Origin: UBA6019 sp035535055
GTDB taxonomy: Bacteria; Chloroflexota; Dormibacteria; Dormibacterales; Dormibacteraceae
Reading direction: 5' to 3'
NCBI GenBank assembly: GCA_035535055.1
Contig: DATLQT010000070.1
Coordinates: 1-55,829, forward strand
DNA length: 55,829 nt
Shown: piece by piece, positions 1 through 8,534 of the stretch
Numbering within the stretch: position 1 is the stretch's first letter
Layout of the letters: each line of letters begins with the position of its first letter
Made by a program: the position numbers and the translations under genes
The notes under the pieces: model-generated
Told to the model about the DNA's origin: nothing
The model's database searches: none
The model's input: the letters and a program-made list of their open reading frames with translations, nothing else

Positions 1-1
1 C

Positions 2-385
2 ATCTACGACACGATGCAGTACGTCCCGACCGCGGTGGCGACCTACGCGATGGGACTCGCGGCCTCGATGGGCCAGTTCCTGCTGTGTGCGGGTGCCAAG
101 GGCAAGCGTTACGCCCTCCCGCACGCACGGGTCATGATGCATCAGCCGTCGGGCGGCATCGGGGGGTCGGCGTCGGACATCGCCATCCAGGCCGAGCAGA
201 TGCTCTACACGAAGCGGATGATGCAGGAGCGCATCGCCTTCCACACGGGGCAGACCGTCGAGCAGATCGAGGCGGACTCCGACCGCGACCGCTGGTTCAC
301 CGCTGAGGATGCCAAGGCCTACGGCTTCGTCGACCACGTGGTCTCCCAAGCGGCGCAGGTGCCCTCCGCCGGCCCGGTCTCCTGA
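2..385 (+). CDS. clpP: ATP-dependent Clp protease proteolytic subunit, first copy (5' truncated by window edge)
   Basis: Serine peptidase subunit that forms the tetradecameric degradation chamber used with ClpX or other AAA+ unfoldases in the cytoplasm. The reading frame is open from the first bases of the window, so the N-terminus lies outside. The visible part carries the nucleophile region GLAASMGQ, the histidine in MMHQPSGG, and the later aspartate region before the usual AYGFVD C-terminal motif. It lies 11 nt upstream of a second clpP and shares its strand with clpX, giving clpP-clpP-clpX. Tandem unequal ClpP paralogues often form mixed heptamer rings in actinobacteria and relatives, so a ClpP1P2 complex is likely here (inference). 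Confidence 0.95.
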   Translation: MYDTMQYVPTAVATYAMGLAASMGQFLLCAGAKGKRYALPHARVMMHQPSGGIGGSASDIAIQAEQMLYTKRMMQERIAFHTGQTVEQIEADSDRDRWFTAEDAKAYGFVDHVVSQAAQVPSAGPVS

Positions 386-396
386 AGGAGGACACG

Positions 397-1026
397 GTGA
401 GCGACCTATTCCAGCCCCGGTCCCGGTACGTCGTCCCCGAGTTCGACGAGCGGACCAGCCAGGGCTACAAGCGGCACAACCCCTACACCAAGCTGTTCGA
501 GGAGCGCATCGTGTTCCTCGGGGTGCAGATCGACGACACCTCGGCGAACGATGTCATGGCCCAGCTGCTCTGCCTGGAGTCGATGGACCCGGACCGGGAC
601 ATCTCGATCTACATCAACTCTCCCGGCGGGTCGTTCACGGCGCTCACGGCGATCTACGACACCATGCAGTTCCTGCGCCCCGACATCCAGACCTACTGCA
701 TGGGTCAGGCGGCGTCGGCGGCCGCGGTGCTGCTCGCTGCGGGAACCAAGGGCAAGCGCTACGCCCTGGAGCACGCCCGGGTACTCATCCACCAGCCCTA
801 CAGCGAGGGCGGCGGTTCGGGGTCCGACATCGAGATCCAGGCGCGGGAGATCCTGCGCATGCGCGCGCTGCTGGAGTCGCTCTTGGCCCGGCACAGCGGC
901 CGGACGGTGGAACAGGTCCGCACCGATATCGAGCGGGACAAGATCCTTACGGCACCCGAGGCGCTGGAGTACGGCCTCATCGACGAAGTGATCAAGACGC
1001 GCAAGCTCACCGCCGTCCCCGGCTAG
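397..1026 (+). CDS. clpP: ATP-dependent Clp protease proteolytic subunit, second copy
   Basis: A complete 209-residue ClpP, the normal family length. The serine nucleophile is in GQAASAAAVLLAAG (most ClpPs have ASMG here), the catalytic histidine is in VLIHQPYSEGG, and the acidic residue is in the ERDKILTAPEALEYGLID region. Start is GTG at 397, chosen because a near-perfect Shine-Dalgarno AAGGAGG (385-391) precedes it by 5 nt. That makes it one of the few clearly SD-driven starts in the window. It follows the first clpP by 11 nt and precedes clpX by 133 nt. The two paralogues differ clearly in sequence, which argues for distinct ring partners and not a recent duplication. Confidence 0.97.
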   Translation: MSDLFQPRSRYVVPEFDERTSQGYKRHNPYTKLFEERIVFLGVQIDDTSANDVMAQLLCLESMDPDRDISIYINSPGGSFTALTAIYDTMQFLRPDIQTYCMGQAASAAAVLLAAGTKGKRYALEHARVLIHQPYSEGGGSGSDIEIQAREILRMRALLESLLARHSGRTVEQVRTDIERDKILTAPEALEYGLIDEVIKTRKLTAVPG

Positions 1027-1159
1027 TTGACCCGAACGGGTGAGCCCGACGCGCGGGGGCTTGCCGGAGGGGGTCCGCAGAGCCGGTGAAGGCGGTACCG
1101 TCGTATCCGTGCCAGCGCCCGGCGGGGGTGTTGGTCCGCAGGAGTGAGGGAGAACCCGG

Positions 1160-2446
1160 GTGGCGCGCATCGGCGACGGCGGCGACCTGCTGAAGTGCTC
1201 CTTCTGCGGGAAGAGCCAAAAGCAGGTCAAGAAGCTCATCGCCGGCCCGGGCGTCTACATCTGTGATGAGTGCATCGACCTGTGCAACGAGATCATCGAG
1301 GAAGAGCTCTCCGAGTCCACCGAGATGGCGTGGGACGAGCTGCCCAAGCCGCGGGAGATCTACGAGTTCCTCGACTCCTACGTGATCGGGCAGGACAACG
1401 CCAAGAAGCGGTTGTCCGTCGCGGTCTACAACCATTACAAGCGGGTGCAGGCCGCGGACCGTGGGGAGAAGGACCCGGTCGAGGTCGGCAAGTCCAACAT
1501 CCTGCTGCTCGGGCCCACCGGCTGTGGCAAGACCTTGCTCGCCCAGACCCTGGCCCGGATGCTCAACGTGCCGTTCGCCATCGCCGATGCGACGGCGCTG
1601 ACCGAGGCCGGCTACGTCGGCGAGGACGTGGAGAACATCCTCCTCAAGCTGATCCAGGCCGCCGACTACGACGTGAAGCGCGCGGAGACGGGCATCATCT
1701 ACATCGACGAGGTGGACAAGATCGCTCGCAAGAGCGAGAACCCGTCGATCACCCGGGACGTCTCCGGCGAGGGCGTCCAGCAGGCCCTCCTGAAGATCTT
1801 GGAGGGGACTGTCGCCAACGTGCCGCCCCAGGGCGGGCGCAAGCACCCCCACCAGGACTTCATCCAGATCAACACCACCAACATCCTTTTCGTCTGCGGC
1901 GGCGCCTTCGACGGGCTCGAGCGGATCATCGAGCAGCGGATCGGCCACAAGCGGATCGGCTTCGGGGCGACCTCGCCCGAGAACAAGCTGGCGGCCGAGC
2001 GGGACGTGTCCGAGAAGCTGAAGTTCCTGCAGCCGCAAGACCTCTTGAAGTTCGGCTTCATCCCCGAGTTCGTCGGCCGGCTGCCGATCGTGGTCACCCT
2101 GCACCACCTCGACGAGGAGGACATCGTCCGCATCCTCACCGAGCCCAAGAACGCGCTGGTCAAGCAGTACCAGAAGTTCTTCGCGCTCGACAACGTGGAG
2201 CTGGTCTTCGAGGGCCACTCGCTGGAGGCGATCGCCCACAAGGCGCTCACCCGCGGGACCGGCGCCCGGGCGCTGAAGTCGATCATCGAAGAGGTGCTCT
2301 TGAACTCGATGTTCGAAGTGCCCTCGCGCCCCGACATCAAGCGCTGCATCATCACCGAGGACTCGATCACCGAGGGCTCAGAGCCGGAGTTCGAGCTCTC
2401 CGACGAGCAGGACGGGCCCCGCCTGCTGGCGGGGGAGACGGCCTAG
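1160..2446 (+). CDS. clpX: ATP-dependent Clp protease ATP-binding subunit ClpX
   Basis: AAA+ unfoldase that recognises tagged substrates and feeds them into ClpP. 428 residues, normal length. An N-terminal C4 zinc-binding domain (CSFCGKS then CDECIDLC) binds adaptors and substrates. It is followed by Walker A GPTGCGKT, the pore loop AGYVGEDV, Walker B IIYIDEVDKI, and the RKHPHQDF segment of the RKH loop. The GTG start at 1160 is supported by a purine-rich AGGGAG about 8 nt upstream. Same strand as the two clpP genes, so all Clp components are encoded together. The 133-nt gap before it could hold its own promoter, but I could not define one with confidence. Confidence 0.97.
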   Translation: MARIGDGGDLLKCSFCGKSQKQVKKLIAGPGVYICDECIDLCNEIIEEELSESTEMAWDELPKPREIYEFLDSYVIGQDNAKKRLSVAVYNHYKRVQAADRGEKDPVEVGKSNILLLGPTGCGKTLLAQTLARMLNVPFAIADATALTEAGYVGEDVENILLKLIQAADYDVKRAETGIIYIDEVDKIARKSENPSITRDVSGEGVQQALLKILEGTVANVPPQGGRKHPHQDFIQINTTNILFVCGGAFDGLERIIEQRIGHKRIGFGATSPENKLAAERDVSEKLKFLQPQDLLKFGFIPEFVGRLPIVVTLHHLDEEDIVRILTEPKNALVKQYQKFFALDNVELVFEGHSLEAIAHKALTRGTGARALKSIIEEVLLNSMFEVPSRPDIKRCIITEDSITEGSEPEFELSDEQDGPRLLAGETA

Positions 2447-2448
2447 CT

Positions 2449-2736
2449 CTACCCGGCGGTCGTCTCCTCGGCCTCGACCTCCCTGTCGGTGCCGCGCCGC
2501 AGTACCTCTCGCCGGTCCTCGGGCAGCCGGTCCTGGTAGAGGCGGTGGATCGCCAGCACCCGGCGCCGGAGCACCGGCACCTTCTGGCCCGCCGGGTCCT
2601 TCACGCCCAGCTCGGAGAGGCGGAAGAGGATCGGCAGGGGAGGCATCGCGTCGTCGCGCAGGCCGTCCAGCGCGGTCATCAGGTCCTGCAGGCGCCGCAG
2701 CCGCGAGCGGCGCTCTTCCTCGGTTTCCATGGCCAT
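2449..2736 (-). CDS. small hypothetical protein, charged, about 95 aa
   Basis: Family not recognised. The product is a soluble, Arg/Glu-rich helical protein with no membrane segment or cysteine motif; the middle reads PPLPILFRLSELG and the C-terminus is acidic. It converges on clpX, ending 2 nt past the clpX stop, and diverges from the SDR gene at 2782. ATG codons at 2736 and 2730 are both plausible, and a TTG sits at 2739. Codon use matches the surrounding genes (GC-rich third positions), which supports real coding. A 22-bp near-palindrome lies just upstream. Confidence 0.6.
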   Translation of the reverse strand: MAMETEEERRSRLRRLQDLMTALDGLRDDAMPPLPILFRLSELGVKDPAGQKVPVLRRRVLAIHRLYQDRLPEDRREVLRRGTDREVEAEETTAG

Positions 2737-2751
2737 CAAGGTTCCCCCCGG

Positions 2752-2773
2752 CGGGGAAGTCTAGACCTCCCCG
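2752..2773. promoter_or_regulatory. 22-bp near-perfect palindrome between divergent genes
   Basis: The core GGGGAAGTCTAGACCTCCCC (2753-2772) is self-complementary in 9 of 10 pairs, and the flanking C2752/G2773 extend it to 22 bp. It sits between the divergent starts at 2736 (minus) and 2782 (plus), about 15 bp from the minus-strand start. That fits a dimeric repressor operator. There is no T-run after it on either strand, so a terminator is less likely. Confidence 0.45.
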
Positions 2774-2781
2774 ACTAGGAT

Positions 2782-3585
2782 TTGAAGATCAGGGATCTGC
2801 GCGGAGAAGAGGTCCTGCTGACGGGCGCCGGGACCGGCCTCGGGCCGCACATCGCCCGCCGGCTGGCCGGCGCCGGGGCGCGGCTGGTGCTCTCGGGTCG
2901 GAACCGCACCGCCCTCGAGTCGCTGGCCGAAGACCTGCCGGGCGCTCGCGCCGTCGTCGCCGACCTCAGCCGTAGAGAGGAGGTGGAACGGCTCGCCCAG
3001 GAGGCGGGAGCGGCCGGCGTCCTGGTCTCCAACGCCGGCCTGCCGGCGAGCGGACGCCTGGACGGCTTCACGCTCGGCGAGATCGACAACGCCATCCGGG
3101 TGAACCTCCAGGCGGGCATCATGCTCAGCCGGCTGCTGCTGCCGGCGATGCTCGAGCGCCGCTCCGGCCAGCTGGTCTTCATGGCCTCCATGGCGGCTCA
3201 CGTCCCGGGACCCAAGACCTCGCTCTACAACGCCACCAAGTTCGGCCTTCGCGGCTTTGCCCTGGCCCTGCGGATGGAGCTCCACGGCTCCGGCGTCGGC
3301 GTCTCGCTGGTGAGCCCGACCTACGTTTCGCAGGCCGGGATGTGGGCCGAGACGGGCCTGAAGGCGAACCCGATGGCCGGCGAGGTGTCGCCCGCCGAGG
3401 TGGCCTCGGCGGTGCTGCGGGCGATCAAAGAGAACCGGCGCGAGATCCAGGTCGCCCCGGCTGCCGCCGTTGCCGGCGCGCGGCTCGGCGCCCTCTTCCC
3501 CGGGGTCATGGAGCGGGTGACCCGTGGCTCGGGAGCCGCCACCCATCCCGACGCCGCCGTCGAGCGACAGCGCCACAAGCGCTGA
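2782..3585 (+). CDS. short-chain dehydrogenase/reductase (SDR family)
   Basis: NAD(P)-dependent oxidoreductase of the classical SDR type, 267 residues. It shows the Rossmann glycine motif TGAGTGLG near residue 15, the structural SNAGLP motif, the catalytic serine in MASMAAH, and the active-site YNATK about 14 residues later. No membrane segment; substrate cannot be told from sequence. The start is TTG at 2782, the only canonical start that keeps the beta strand before the glycine motif. A TAGGAT box directly abuts it, so how it initiates is unclear. It stands alone between clpX and valS and diverges from a small unknown gene. An SDR active on fatty or polyketide chains is possible but not supported by more than family resemblance. 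Confidence 0.9.
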   Translation: MKIRDLRGEEVLLTGAGTGLGPHIARRLAGAGARLVLSGRNRTALESLAEDLPGARAVVADLSRREEVERLAQEAGAAGVLVSNAGLPASGRLDGFTLGEIDNAIRVNLQAGIMLSRLLLPAMLERRSGQLVFMASMAAHVPGPKTSLYNATKFGLRGFALALRMELHGSGVGVSLVSPTYVSQAGMWAETGLKANPMAGEVSPAEVASAVLRAIKENRREIQVAPAAAVAGARLGALFPGVMERVTRGSGAATHPDAAVERQRHKR

Positions 3586-3609
3586 AAAAGTTCTACCGCC
3601 GCGTAGAAT
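3582..3609 (+). promoter_or_regulatory. candidate valS promoter
   Basis: CTGAAA (3582-3587) and TAGAAT (3604-3609) are 16 bp apart, a fair sigma70-like pair. A transcript from here would have a leader of roughly 120 nt before valS. Confidence 0.3.
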
Positions 3610-3661
3610 CAGCGACCAGAAAGAGATGAGCTGGTTGGCCGTACGTCCCGTATCCGTACCC

Positions 3662-3704
3662 CAGCCGGCGCGCGCCCTCTAGGCGCGGTCACCGTCGCCG
3701 GCTG
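3662..3704 (+). promoter_or_regulatory. nested stem-loop in the valS 5' leader
   Basis: An outer stem CAGCCGGCG (3662-3670) pairs with CGCCGGCTG (3696-3704). Directly inside it CGCGCC (3671-3676) pairs with GGCGCG (3682-3687) around a CTCTA loop. The structure ends 31 nt before the valS ATG and upstream of its AGAGG ribosome-binding site. It could be a leader control element. It lacks the T-box sequence TGGNACCGCG, so it is not a standard T-box. Confidence 0.45.
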
Positions 3705-3735
3705 ATCTGCCCCTCCCAAAGCTAGAGGCACGCCC

Positions 3736-6294
3736 ATGACCGAACCCATGCCGACCGCGTACGACCCGCAGGCCATCGAGGCCGGCTGGTCCGCGCGCTG
3801 GGAGCAGTCCCGGCTCTTCGTGGCGGACGCCTCCAGCCCGAAGCCGAAGTTCTCGATCGCGGTCCCTCCGCCGAACGTGACCGGCGAGCTCCACATGGGC
3901 CACGCGACCAACGGCACGATCCAGGACGTCTGGGCCCGCTACAAGCGGATGACGGGGCACGAGGTGCTCTGGCTGCCCGGCACCGACCACGCGGCCATCG
4001 CGACCCAGAACGTGATCGAAAAGCAGCTCGACCGCGAGGGTACGACCAAGGAGGAGATCGGCCGGGCCGCCTTCGGGGAGCTGGTGGACGAGTGGTATCG
4101 AAAGGTCGGAGCGACCATCGTCGAGCAGTTCCGCGAGCTGGGCGCGTCCCTCGACATGACGCGCCTTCGGTTCACCATGGACGCGGCCTACGTCCGCGCG
4201 GTCCGGACCGCTTTCGTCCGCTATTACGAGCAGGGCTGGCTCTACAAGGGTCCCCGGATCGTCAACTGGTGCCCCCGCTGCCAGAGCGCCATCTCCGACC
4301 TCGAGATCGACTGGCAGACGCACGAGGACACGCTCTACTACGTCGCCTACCAGGTCGAGGGCTCGGAGGAAAAGGTGACCATCGCCACTGTCCGGCCCGA
4401 GACGATGCTGGCGGACACCGGCGTCGCCGTTCACCCGGACGACCCCCGCTACCGGCACCTCGTCGGCCGCTTCGCGGTGCTGCCGCTGGTGGGCCGGCGG
4501 CTCCCGATCGTCGCCGACGAGGCGGTCGAGAAGGAGTTCGGCACCGGCGCCCTCAAGGTCACCCCGGGCCACGACCCGCTCGACTACGAGATCGGCGAGC
4601 GCCATGGCCTCGAGCTGGTGAACGGCATGCGTCCCGATGGGACCATGAACGTGCCCGAGCTGGCGCGCTACGACGAGATCCCCGCCCTCGATGCCCGGGC
4701 CCGGGTCGTGGAAGACCTCCGGGCGCAGGGTTTGCTGGTGAAGACCGAGCCCTACACCCACGAGGTCGGCCATTGCGACCGCTGCGGCACCGTGCTGGAG
4801 CCGATGGTCTCAGAGCAGTGGTTCCTGGATATGAAGGAGCTGGCGGCGATGTGCATCGAGGCCAGCGCCCAGGGGAAGGTGCGCTGGCACCCCGAGCGCT
4901 ACGAGCGGACCTACCTCGACTGGCTGCGCGGCATCCGCGACTGGTGCGTCAGCCGCCAGCTCTGGCTCGGCCACCGGATCCCCGTCTACTACTGCGGCAA
5001 CGGCCACCAGTTCGCGGCCGTGGACCCCCCCCAACGCTGCGCCGAGTGCGGTTCCACCGAGCTCCGCGAGGAGACCGACGTCCTCGACACCTGGTTCTCG
5101 TCGGCGCTGTGGCCCTTCGCGACGCTGGGCTGGCCGGAGGAGACCCTGGACCTGCGCGCGTTCTACCCGACCTCGCTCAACAGCACGGCCCGCGACATCA
5201 TCAACCTGTGGGTCACGCGGATGATCTTCTCGGGGCTCTTCTTCATGGGCGAGGCGCCCTTCCAGGACGTGATCATCCACGCCACCATCCAGGCCGCCGA
5301 CGGGCGCCGGATGAGCAAGTCGCTGGGCACCGGGGTCGACCCCCGGGAGATCGTCAAGCGCTACGGCGCCGATGCGCTGCGAGCCTGGGCGGCCCAGGTG
5401 GCGATGTCGAGCCAGGACGTGCGCTTCGACGAGAGCCGGATCGAGGGCTACAAGCGCTTTTCCAACAAGCTCTGGAACGCGACCCGGCTGGTGCTCAGCT
5501 CGATCGCGAACGAGGCGCCCAAGGGCTCGCCGTCACCGGACGGGGACCTCGGGCCGGCCGAGCGCTGGATCCTCTCGCGGCTCCAGGCGACGGTCCGCGA
5601 GGTCACCGCCGGGATCGAGGAGTACGCCTTCCAGCGATCCATCGAGGCCGCCTACGACTTCGCCTGGCACGACTTCTGCGACTGGTACTTGGAGGCGGCC
5701 AAGTCCAGGCTCCGCGACGGGGAGCCGAGCGCGCGCTCGACGGCGCTGCACGTCCTCGACACCCTCCTGCGGCTTCTCCACCCCTTCATGCCCTTCGTCA
5801 CAGAGGAGCTCTGGCACCGTCTGCCGGACGAACGCGACTACCTGGTCCGGACCTCCTGGCCGGAGCCCGATCCACGCTTCGACGATGGCGGCGCCGAGGC
5901 CGCCTTCGCCGACCTGCTGCGGCTGGTGGAGGAGGTCCGCTCGGTCCGCCATTCCGGCAAGGGCGGCACCGCCGGCGGCCGGCTGCGGATCGACGCGGAG
6001 CTCGGCCGCTCCGAGCGGGAGCTGGTCACCGATCTCGCCCGGGTCGAGATCGTCGACGAGGTTGGTCCCTCGGCCCTGCCGCTGGCGTGGGGCGAAGCGC
6101 GTTTCGAGCTCGCCATCTCCAGCGCTCGCGCCCCGCAGCGAGCCGCCGAGCGCGCCCGGCTGGAGGCCGACCTGGCCAAGGTCGAGCAGAAGCTGGCCAA
6201 CCCCGCCTTCCGGGAGCGGGCTCCCGCCGAGGTCGTCGGCAAGGAGGAGCAGAAGGCGGCCGAGCTGCGCGCCGCCATCTCGCGGCTGGCGTAG
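3736..6294 (+). CDS. valS: valyl-tRNA synthetase
   Basis: Charges tRNA-Val with valine. 852 residues, normal class Ia length. The HIGH signature appears as HMGHA near residue 55 and the KMSKS signature as RMSKSLG near residue 525. The editing domain lies between them, and a zinc-type Cys pair (CDRCG, CAECG) is present. The C-terminus is the coiled-coil tRNA-binding arm typical of ValRS (about residues 785-852, rich in Glu, Lys and Ala). ATG at 3736 is preceded by AGAGG at a suitable distance. The gene is preceded by a structured leader and followed after 30 nt by the membrane gene at 6325. Confidence 0.97.
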   Translation: MTEPMPTAYDPQAIEAGWSARWEQSRLFVADASSPKPKFSIAVPPPNVTGELHMGHATNGTIQDVWARYKRMTGHEVLWLPGTDHAAIATQNVIEKQLDREGTTKEEIGRAAFGELVDEWYRKVGATIVEQFRELGASLDMTRLRFTMDAAYVRAVRTAFVRYYEQGWLYKGPRIVNWCPRCQSAISDLEIDWQTHEDTLYYVAYQVEGSEEKVTIATVRPETMLADTGVAVHPDDPRYRHLVGRFAVLPLVGRRLPIVADEAVEKEFGTGALKVTPGHDPLDYEIGERHGLELVNGMRPDGTMNVPELARYDEIPALDARARVVEDLRAQGLLVKTEPYTHEVGHCDRCGTVLEPMVSEQWFLDMKELAAMCIEASAQGKVRWHPERYERTYLDWLRGIRDWCVSRQLWLGHRIPVYYCGNGHQFAAVDPPQRCAECGSTELREETDVLDTWFSSALWPFATLGWPEETLDLRAFYPTSLNSTARDIINLWVTRMIFSGLFFMGEAPFQDVIIHATIQAADGRRMSKSLGTGVDPREIVKRYGADALRAWAAQVAMSSQDVRFDESRIEGYKRFSNKLWNATRLVLSSIANEAPKGSPSPDGDLGPAERWILSRLQATVREVTAGIEEYAFQRSIEAAYDFAWHDFCDWYLEAAKSRLRDGEPSARSTALHVLDTLLRLLHPFMPFVTEELWHRLPDERDYLVRTSWPEPDPRFDDGGAEAAFADLLRLVEEVRSVRHSGKGGTAGGRLRIDAELGRSERELVTDLARVEIVDEVGPSALPLAWGEARFELAISSARAPQRAAERARLEADLAKVEQKLANPAFRERAPAEVVGKEEQKAAELRAAISRLA

Positions 6295-6324
6295 ACCGAA
6301 GAGCCCTGGAGATACCCTAGCCCG

Positions 6325-7977
6325 GTGCCCGCCGCGGTCCTTCTCCTGCCGGTCGCCATCTTGCTGGCCGGCGGGGTGCTGGCGGGGGCTGTCCGGCGGG
6401 TCGTCCCGCAATCGGGTCGGGTCATCGGCGCCCTCTTCAGCTGGGCGGCGGTGGCGGCGCTGGTCGTCATCTGGCTGCCGCACCGCACGCCGCTCGACCT
6501 CGGGGTCGGGGACCTCGGCGCCGGGATCCGGCTGGCGGTCCGGCTGGACGCGGTCTCCTTCGCCTTCGGCCTCTTCGTCCTCGTGCCCGCCGCGCTGCTG
6601 CTGACCTTCCTTCGAAGTCCGTCGCCGCCACTCGCCCTGCTCTCCGCCGCCGCGGCCCTCTTCACGCTCCTGGCCAGCGGAATGATGCTGGCCGCGTTCG
6701 GCTGGGGCACCGCGCTGCTGCTGACGGCGATGCTGCTCCAGGCGGGCGGCGAGGACAAGCCGATGACGACCCGGCTGCGGGACCAGGCCGCGCTGCTGCT
6801 GCTGCTCTGGGCCGCCGTCGCCATCTTCGCCCGCGCGGGAACCAGCCAGTACGCCGCCATCCCCGTCTCGGCCCTGCAGCCGGCCGAGTTCAGCCTGGTC
6901 GCCGTCGCCTCTCTGCTCGCCTCCGGCCTGGTGCCCTGGAAGTCGTGGCCAGCCTCGCTCTCGGCCAGGCTCAAGCCGGAGACCGCCGGCCCGGCCACCG
7001 CGCTGCTCTTCTTCACCGGCTTCTACTTCCTGGTCCGGATGTACCAGGCCGGGGGCGGCCACTACCCGAGCCCGGTCTTCAACTACCTGCTGGCGGCTGC
7101 CGGCGCCGTCTGCGCGGTGGGGGCCACCCTGCGCGCCCAGGCCGCCTCCAGCCGCCGCGAGTACCTGGGCGAAACCCTTCCCATCACCGGCGGCTTCGCG
7201 CTCCTGGCCCTGGCGCTCGGCACCCCGCTCGGCGTGGCCGCTGCCGTCGCGACGCTGGCGACCGCGTCCCTTTTCTGCGCCCTCCTGCCGCTGGTGCCCG
7301 AGGAGGCGCTGACGCGACCGGGGATGGTGGTCCTGGTGCTCGCGGTCGGCCTGCCGCCAACCGCGCTCTTCGGCACCCGCCTGCTCGACATCCAGGCGGC
7401 GGTGGAGGCCAACGAGGTGTTCGGCTACCTGGGCCTGGTGCTGGCGGCGGTGTGGGTGGTGGGCTTCGCGGCCGCAGCCCGTGCGGTACGGCTCGGTCCG
7501 GGCCGGGCCGCCGGAGCCACCGGCTCGCACCGGGGCGCGCTGCTCTTGGGAGCGGTCCTGGCCGCCGGAGGCGCCGGCCTCGGCGTGCTGCAGTCGGCGA
7601 TCGCGATCCCGGCGGCGGCGACCGTCGTCAACTTTCCCAGCTCGGCCCTGACTGGCGGCCTCATCGCCACCGACGCCGCCAGCGGCAGCTGGCCCGCCCT
7701 GGCCCTGGGCGGCCTCCTCGCCCTGGCCGTCCTCGCGCTCGGGATCTTCGGCCGCCGCTCCGCCCTGCCGGCCGCGGCCGGCCCCGAGCCGGCGCCCTTC
7801 TTCGCGCCCCGCTGGCGATCGCTGCCCGACCGGCTGGGCGCCGTCGCCGACGCGCTCGAGCTGCCGGCCGAGTTCCGGGTCACGGGCTGGAAGCGTTTCG
7901 ACGCCGCCCTGACCCAGGGATCGATCTGGCTCTGGCTCGCCGTCTTCGTCCTCCTGGCGATCGTGGTCACCCGGTGA
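6325..7977 (+). CDS. NuoL/NuoM/MrpD-like antiporter-type membrane protein, diverged
   Basis: A polytopic membrane protein of 550 residues with roughly 14 hydrophobic segments. Around residues 195-235 it carries a degenerate form of the antiporter-subunit signature: VPWKSWPASLSARLKPETA, then GPATALLFFTGFYFLVRM, which aligns with the K..P.h.WLPDA...APtpvSAll...GlYgllR pattern of NuoL/M/N. A lysine is kept in the first part, but the tryptophan-leucine-proline-aspartate core is lost. It is first of four membrane genes (6325-10632) resembling a complex I/Mbh membrane arm. GTG start at 6325; it overlaps the next gene by 4 nt (GTGA). No quinone, flavin or Fe-S subunit is adjacent. Role in ion translocation is inferred. 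Confidence 0.6.
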   Translation: MPAAVLLLPVAILLAGGVLAGAVRRVVPQSGRVIGALFSWAAVAALVVIWLPHRTPLDLGVGDLGAGIRLAVRLDAVSFAFGLFVLVPAALLLTFLRSPSPPLALLSAAAALFTLLASGMMLAAFGWGTALLLTAMLLQAGGEDKPMTTRLRDQAALLLLLWAAVAIFARAGTSQYAAIPVSALQPAEFSLVAVASLLASGLVPWKSWPASLSARLKPETAGPATALLFFTGFYFLVRMYQAGGGHYPSPVFNYLLAAAGAVCAVGATLRAQAASSRREYLGETLPITGGFALLALALGTPLGVAAAVATLATASLFCALLPLVPEEALTRPGMVVLVLAVGLPPTALFGTRLLDIQAAVEANEVFGYLGLVLAAVWVVGFAAAARAVRLGPGRAAGATGSHRGALLLGAVLAAGGAGLGVLQSAIAIPAAATVVNFPSSALTGGLIATDAASGSWPALALGGLLALAVLALGIFGRRSALPAAAGPEPAPFFAPRWRSLPDRLGAVADALELPAEFRVTGWKRFDAALTQGSIWLWLAVFVLLAIVVTR

Positions 7978-8534
7978 ACGGGATACTCGCCGGCGTCGGC
8001 ATCGCACTGGTCTGGCTCGGCGCCTCGGTCTTGGTCCTCTCCGACGCCCGCCGCGGGATCGCGGTCGGCCTCCTCCTGGCCTCGGCCGGCCTGGGCCTGG
8101 CCGTCAGCGCCCAGGACGGACCCGCCGACGGCGGGATTCTCTTCGCCGGCGGACTGCTGGCCGTCGCGGCCGGCCTGCGCGGCAACCGGCGGCGGGGCTG
8201 GGGCCTGCTCCAGGGACCCTCGACCCCCCGTGTCGTCCTCTGCGTCGTGATGGGCGGAGCCGGGCTCTGGCTGGGCCTCGGCATGATCGACACGCCGGGC
8301 CAGGCGGAGGCGCGCGCGGCCGCGACGGTGATGATCGCGCTGGGCGCGGGCCGTCTTTTCGGCGAGCGCGAGGCGCGCTCGGGCCTGGCGGCCGCCTCGT
8401 TGGTGGCGCTGGGCACCGGCGCGCTGGCGGCGATGTCCAGCCAGACGCCGCTGGCCGCCCTCGCCGGCGCGCTCGCCGCGGTGGCTCTGAACCTGCTTCC
8501 CACCCCCCCCGAGGAAGGGTTGGAAGGTGGCTGA
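7974..8534 (+). CDS. small polytopic membrane protein, HyfE/NuoK-position subunit
   Basis: 186 residues with about seven closely spaced hydrophobic helices and short polar loops. The GTG start at 7974 overlaps the previous stop as GTGA, and its own stop overlaps the next start by 8 nt, so translation is coupled on both sides. Sequence similarity to a named family is not obvious. Size, topology and position between two antiporter-like subunits match HyfE or NuoK-type proteins of hydrogenase-4/complex I modules, which is an inference from context. An alternative is a lineage-specific membrane subunit with no NuoK ancestry. Confidence 0.55.
   Translation: MNGILAGVGIALVWLGASVLVLSDARRGIAVGLLLASAGLGLAVSAQDGPADGGILFAGGLLAVAAGLRGNRRRGWGLLQGPSTPRVVLCVVMGGAGLWLGLGMIDTPGQAEARAAATVMIALGAGRLFGEREARSGLAAASLVALGTGALAAMSSQTPLAALAGALAAVALNLLPTPPEEGLEGG

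Noticed and set aside
3586..3735. T-box riboswitch upstream of valS
   Set aside because: No TGGNACCGCG-like antiterminator sequence and no matching specifier layout; only an uncharacterised stem was kept.
5533..8007. Long minus-strand open frame across valS and the first membrane gene
   Set aside because: Low-complexity Arg/Gly/Gln/Asp-rich translation that crosses two well-supported genes; a composition artefact.
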